This document shows positions 63,661 to 64,000 of a DNA stretch of 64,000 bases, in pieces. The stretch spans positions 124,001 to 188,000 of the forward strand of contig JAWZSN010000005.1 in assembly GCA_033875255.1 (NCBI GenBank). The letters are read 5' to 3'. The notes below the pieces were generated by a model. It made no database searches, was not told the DNA's origin, and saw only the letters and a list, made by a program, of their open reading frames with translations. Origin of the DNA: Marinimicrococcus sp033875255. Its GTDB lineage: Bacteria > Pseudomonadota > Alphaproteobacteria > Geminicoccales > Geminicoccaceae. Each line of letters opens with the position of its first letter. Position 1 is the first letter of the stretch. A program made the translations under genes and the position numbers.

Positions 63661-64000
63661 CTAGTCGGCAGCGTTGCCGCTGTCCTCGGCCGCCAGCACG
63701 CGGGCGAGGCTGCAAAGCGCCTCCTGGTGCTTACGGCTGCCGATATTGGCGAAGTTCCGGGCGAGCTCGAGCAGCATGCGCTGCTGCGGCAGCATCGTCG
63801 CCGGCTGCGTCCGGGGCTCGCTGGTGGGGTCGGCGTCCTCGAAGAAGTAGCCGATCTCGACGCCCAGTGCCTGGGCAATCTGGTAGAGGCGGCCGGCCGA
63901 GATCCGGTTGATGCCGGTCTCGTACTTGTGGGCCTGCTGGTAGGTGACCCCGATCAGCTCCGCCATCTGCTGCTGCGTCAGGCCGAGCATGATGCGGCGC
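63661..64000 (-). CDS. XRE-family transcription regulator (partial)
   Basis: Truncated by the window edge at the N-terminus. The visible 113 residues contain an HTH_3 domain (LGLTQQQMAELIGVTYQQAHKYETGINRISAGRLYQIAQALGVEIGYFFED) and a short C-terminal tail with MLLELARNFANIGSRKHQEALCSLARVL. Similar alphaproteobacterial regulators control general stress or cell-cycle genes. An ATG at 63990 is in frame, but RRI upstream suggests the gene starts further right. Confidence 0.85.
   Translation of the reverse strand, partial: RRIMLGLTQQQMAELIGVTYQQAHKYETGINRISAGRLYQIAQALGVEIGYFFEDADPTSEPRTQPATMLPQQRMLLELARNFANIGSRKHQEALCSLARVLAAEDSGNAAD

Overview
The window is GC-rich DNA with tightly packed genes and looks like the chromosome of a free-living, probably halotolerant alphaproteobacterium (Rhodospirillales/Geminicoccales-like is my inference). 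Evidence for this: the order aminotransferase-hom-glpX-recJ, an IalB-type protein, class I PhaC, flgB-flgC-fliE-fliQ-fliR-flhB with a CtrA-like box, a Caulobacter-type holdfast-anchor cluster, TRAP transport, and a complete ectoine/hydroxyectoine operon. I see no phage, insertion sequence, CRISPR array or rRNA. One tRNA gene (Glu, TTC) is present.

Layout. 0.1-5.8 kb: TRAP transporter (P-Q-M), an amidase and a tiny membrane protein in one operon, facing a DapA-family lyase/aldolase. 6.0-13.9 kb: a P1B-5 type metal ATPase with a C-terminal hemerythrin-like domain behind an FNR/FixK-like box, a large periplasmic-sensor GGDEF-EAL protein, a BKACE enzyme, a universal stress protein and an RNase Z-like hydrolase. 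14.2-19.4 kb: a small secreted protein, a CsgG/HfaB-like lipoprotein and two tandem paralogous secreted repeat proteins, each with eleven (A)IGNS-type repeats and curlin-like Q-x-N motifs. This is the most unusual locus: an hfaABD-like surface anchor or amyloid system with a duplicated HfaD-like subunit. 19.5-24.3 kb: IalB protein, Gly/Ser-rich secreted protein, the scar of a deleted N-type ATP synthase operon (decayed beta start joined to a gamma tail), a class III nucleotide cyclase, tRNA-Glu.

24.4-32.4 kb: recJ, glpX, hom, aminotransferase, a lipoprotein, and divergent phaC. 32.4-36.4 kb: three exported-protein genes (ankyrin, WG-repeat, LprI-like) and an SMR exporter. 36.4-41.4 kb: DehI-family protein, manC, acyl-CoA synthetase, NifU-like scaffold. 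41.0-43.2 kb: a winged-helix regulator divergent from a sulfide:quinone oxidoreductase plus DUF1641 gene, with a perfect 9-3-9 palindrome between them. 43.3-49.1 kb: flavoprotein, small proteins, FAH-family enzyme, two DUF465 proteins, TIGR02444 protein, phosphofructokinase. 49.2-54.4 kb: csrA-purE-purK with overlapping ends, divergent from the flagellar export/rod operon. 54.4-57.6 kb: ECF sigma and anti-sigma followed by a sulfite dehydrogenase pair (SorA/SorB-like). 58.0-63.6 kb: ectA-ectB-ectC-ectD-ask with a strong end hairpin, a promoter/operator upstream of ectA, and a divergent MarR-type EctR-like regulator. A partial XRE regulator runs off the right edge.

Themes: sulfur oxidation (SQR and sulfite dehydrogenase), surface attachment versus motility (Hfa-like cluster, flagella, c-di-GMP protein, CsrA), osmoprotection and carbon storage. 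All function calls come from reading motifs and family resemblance; no database search was run.
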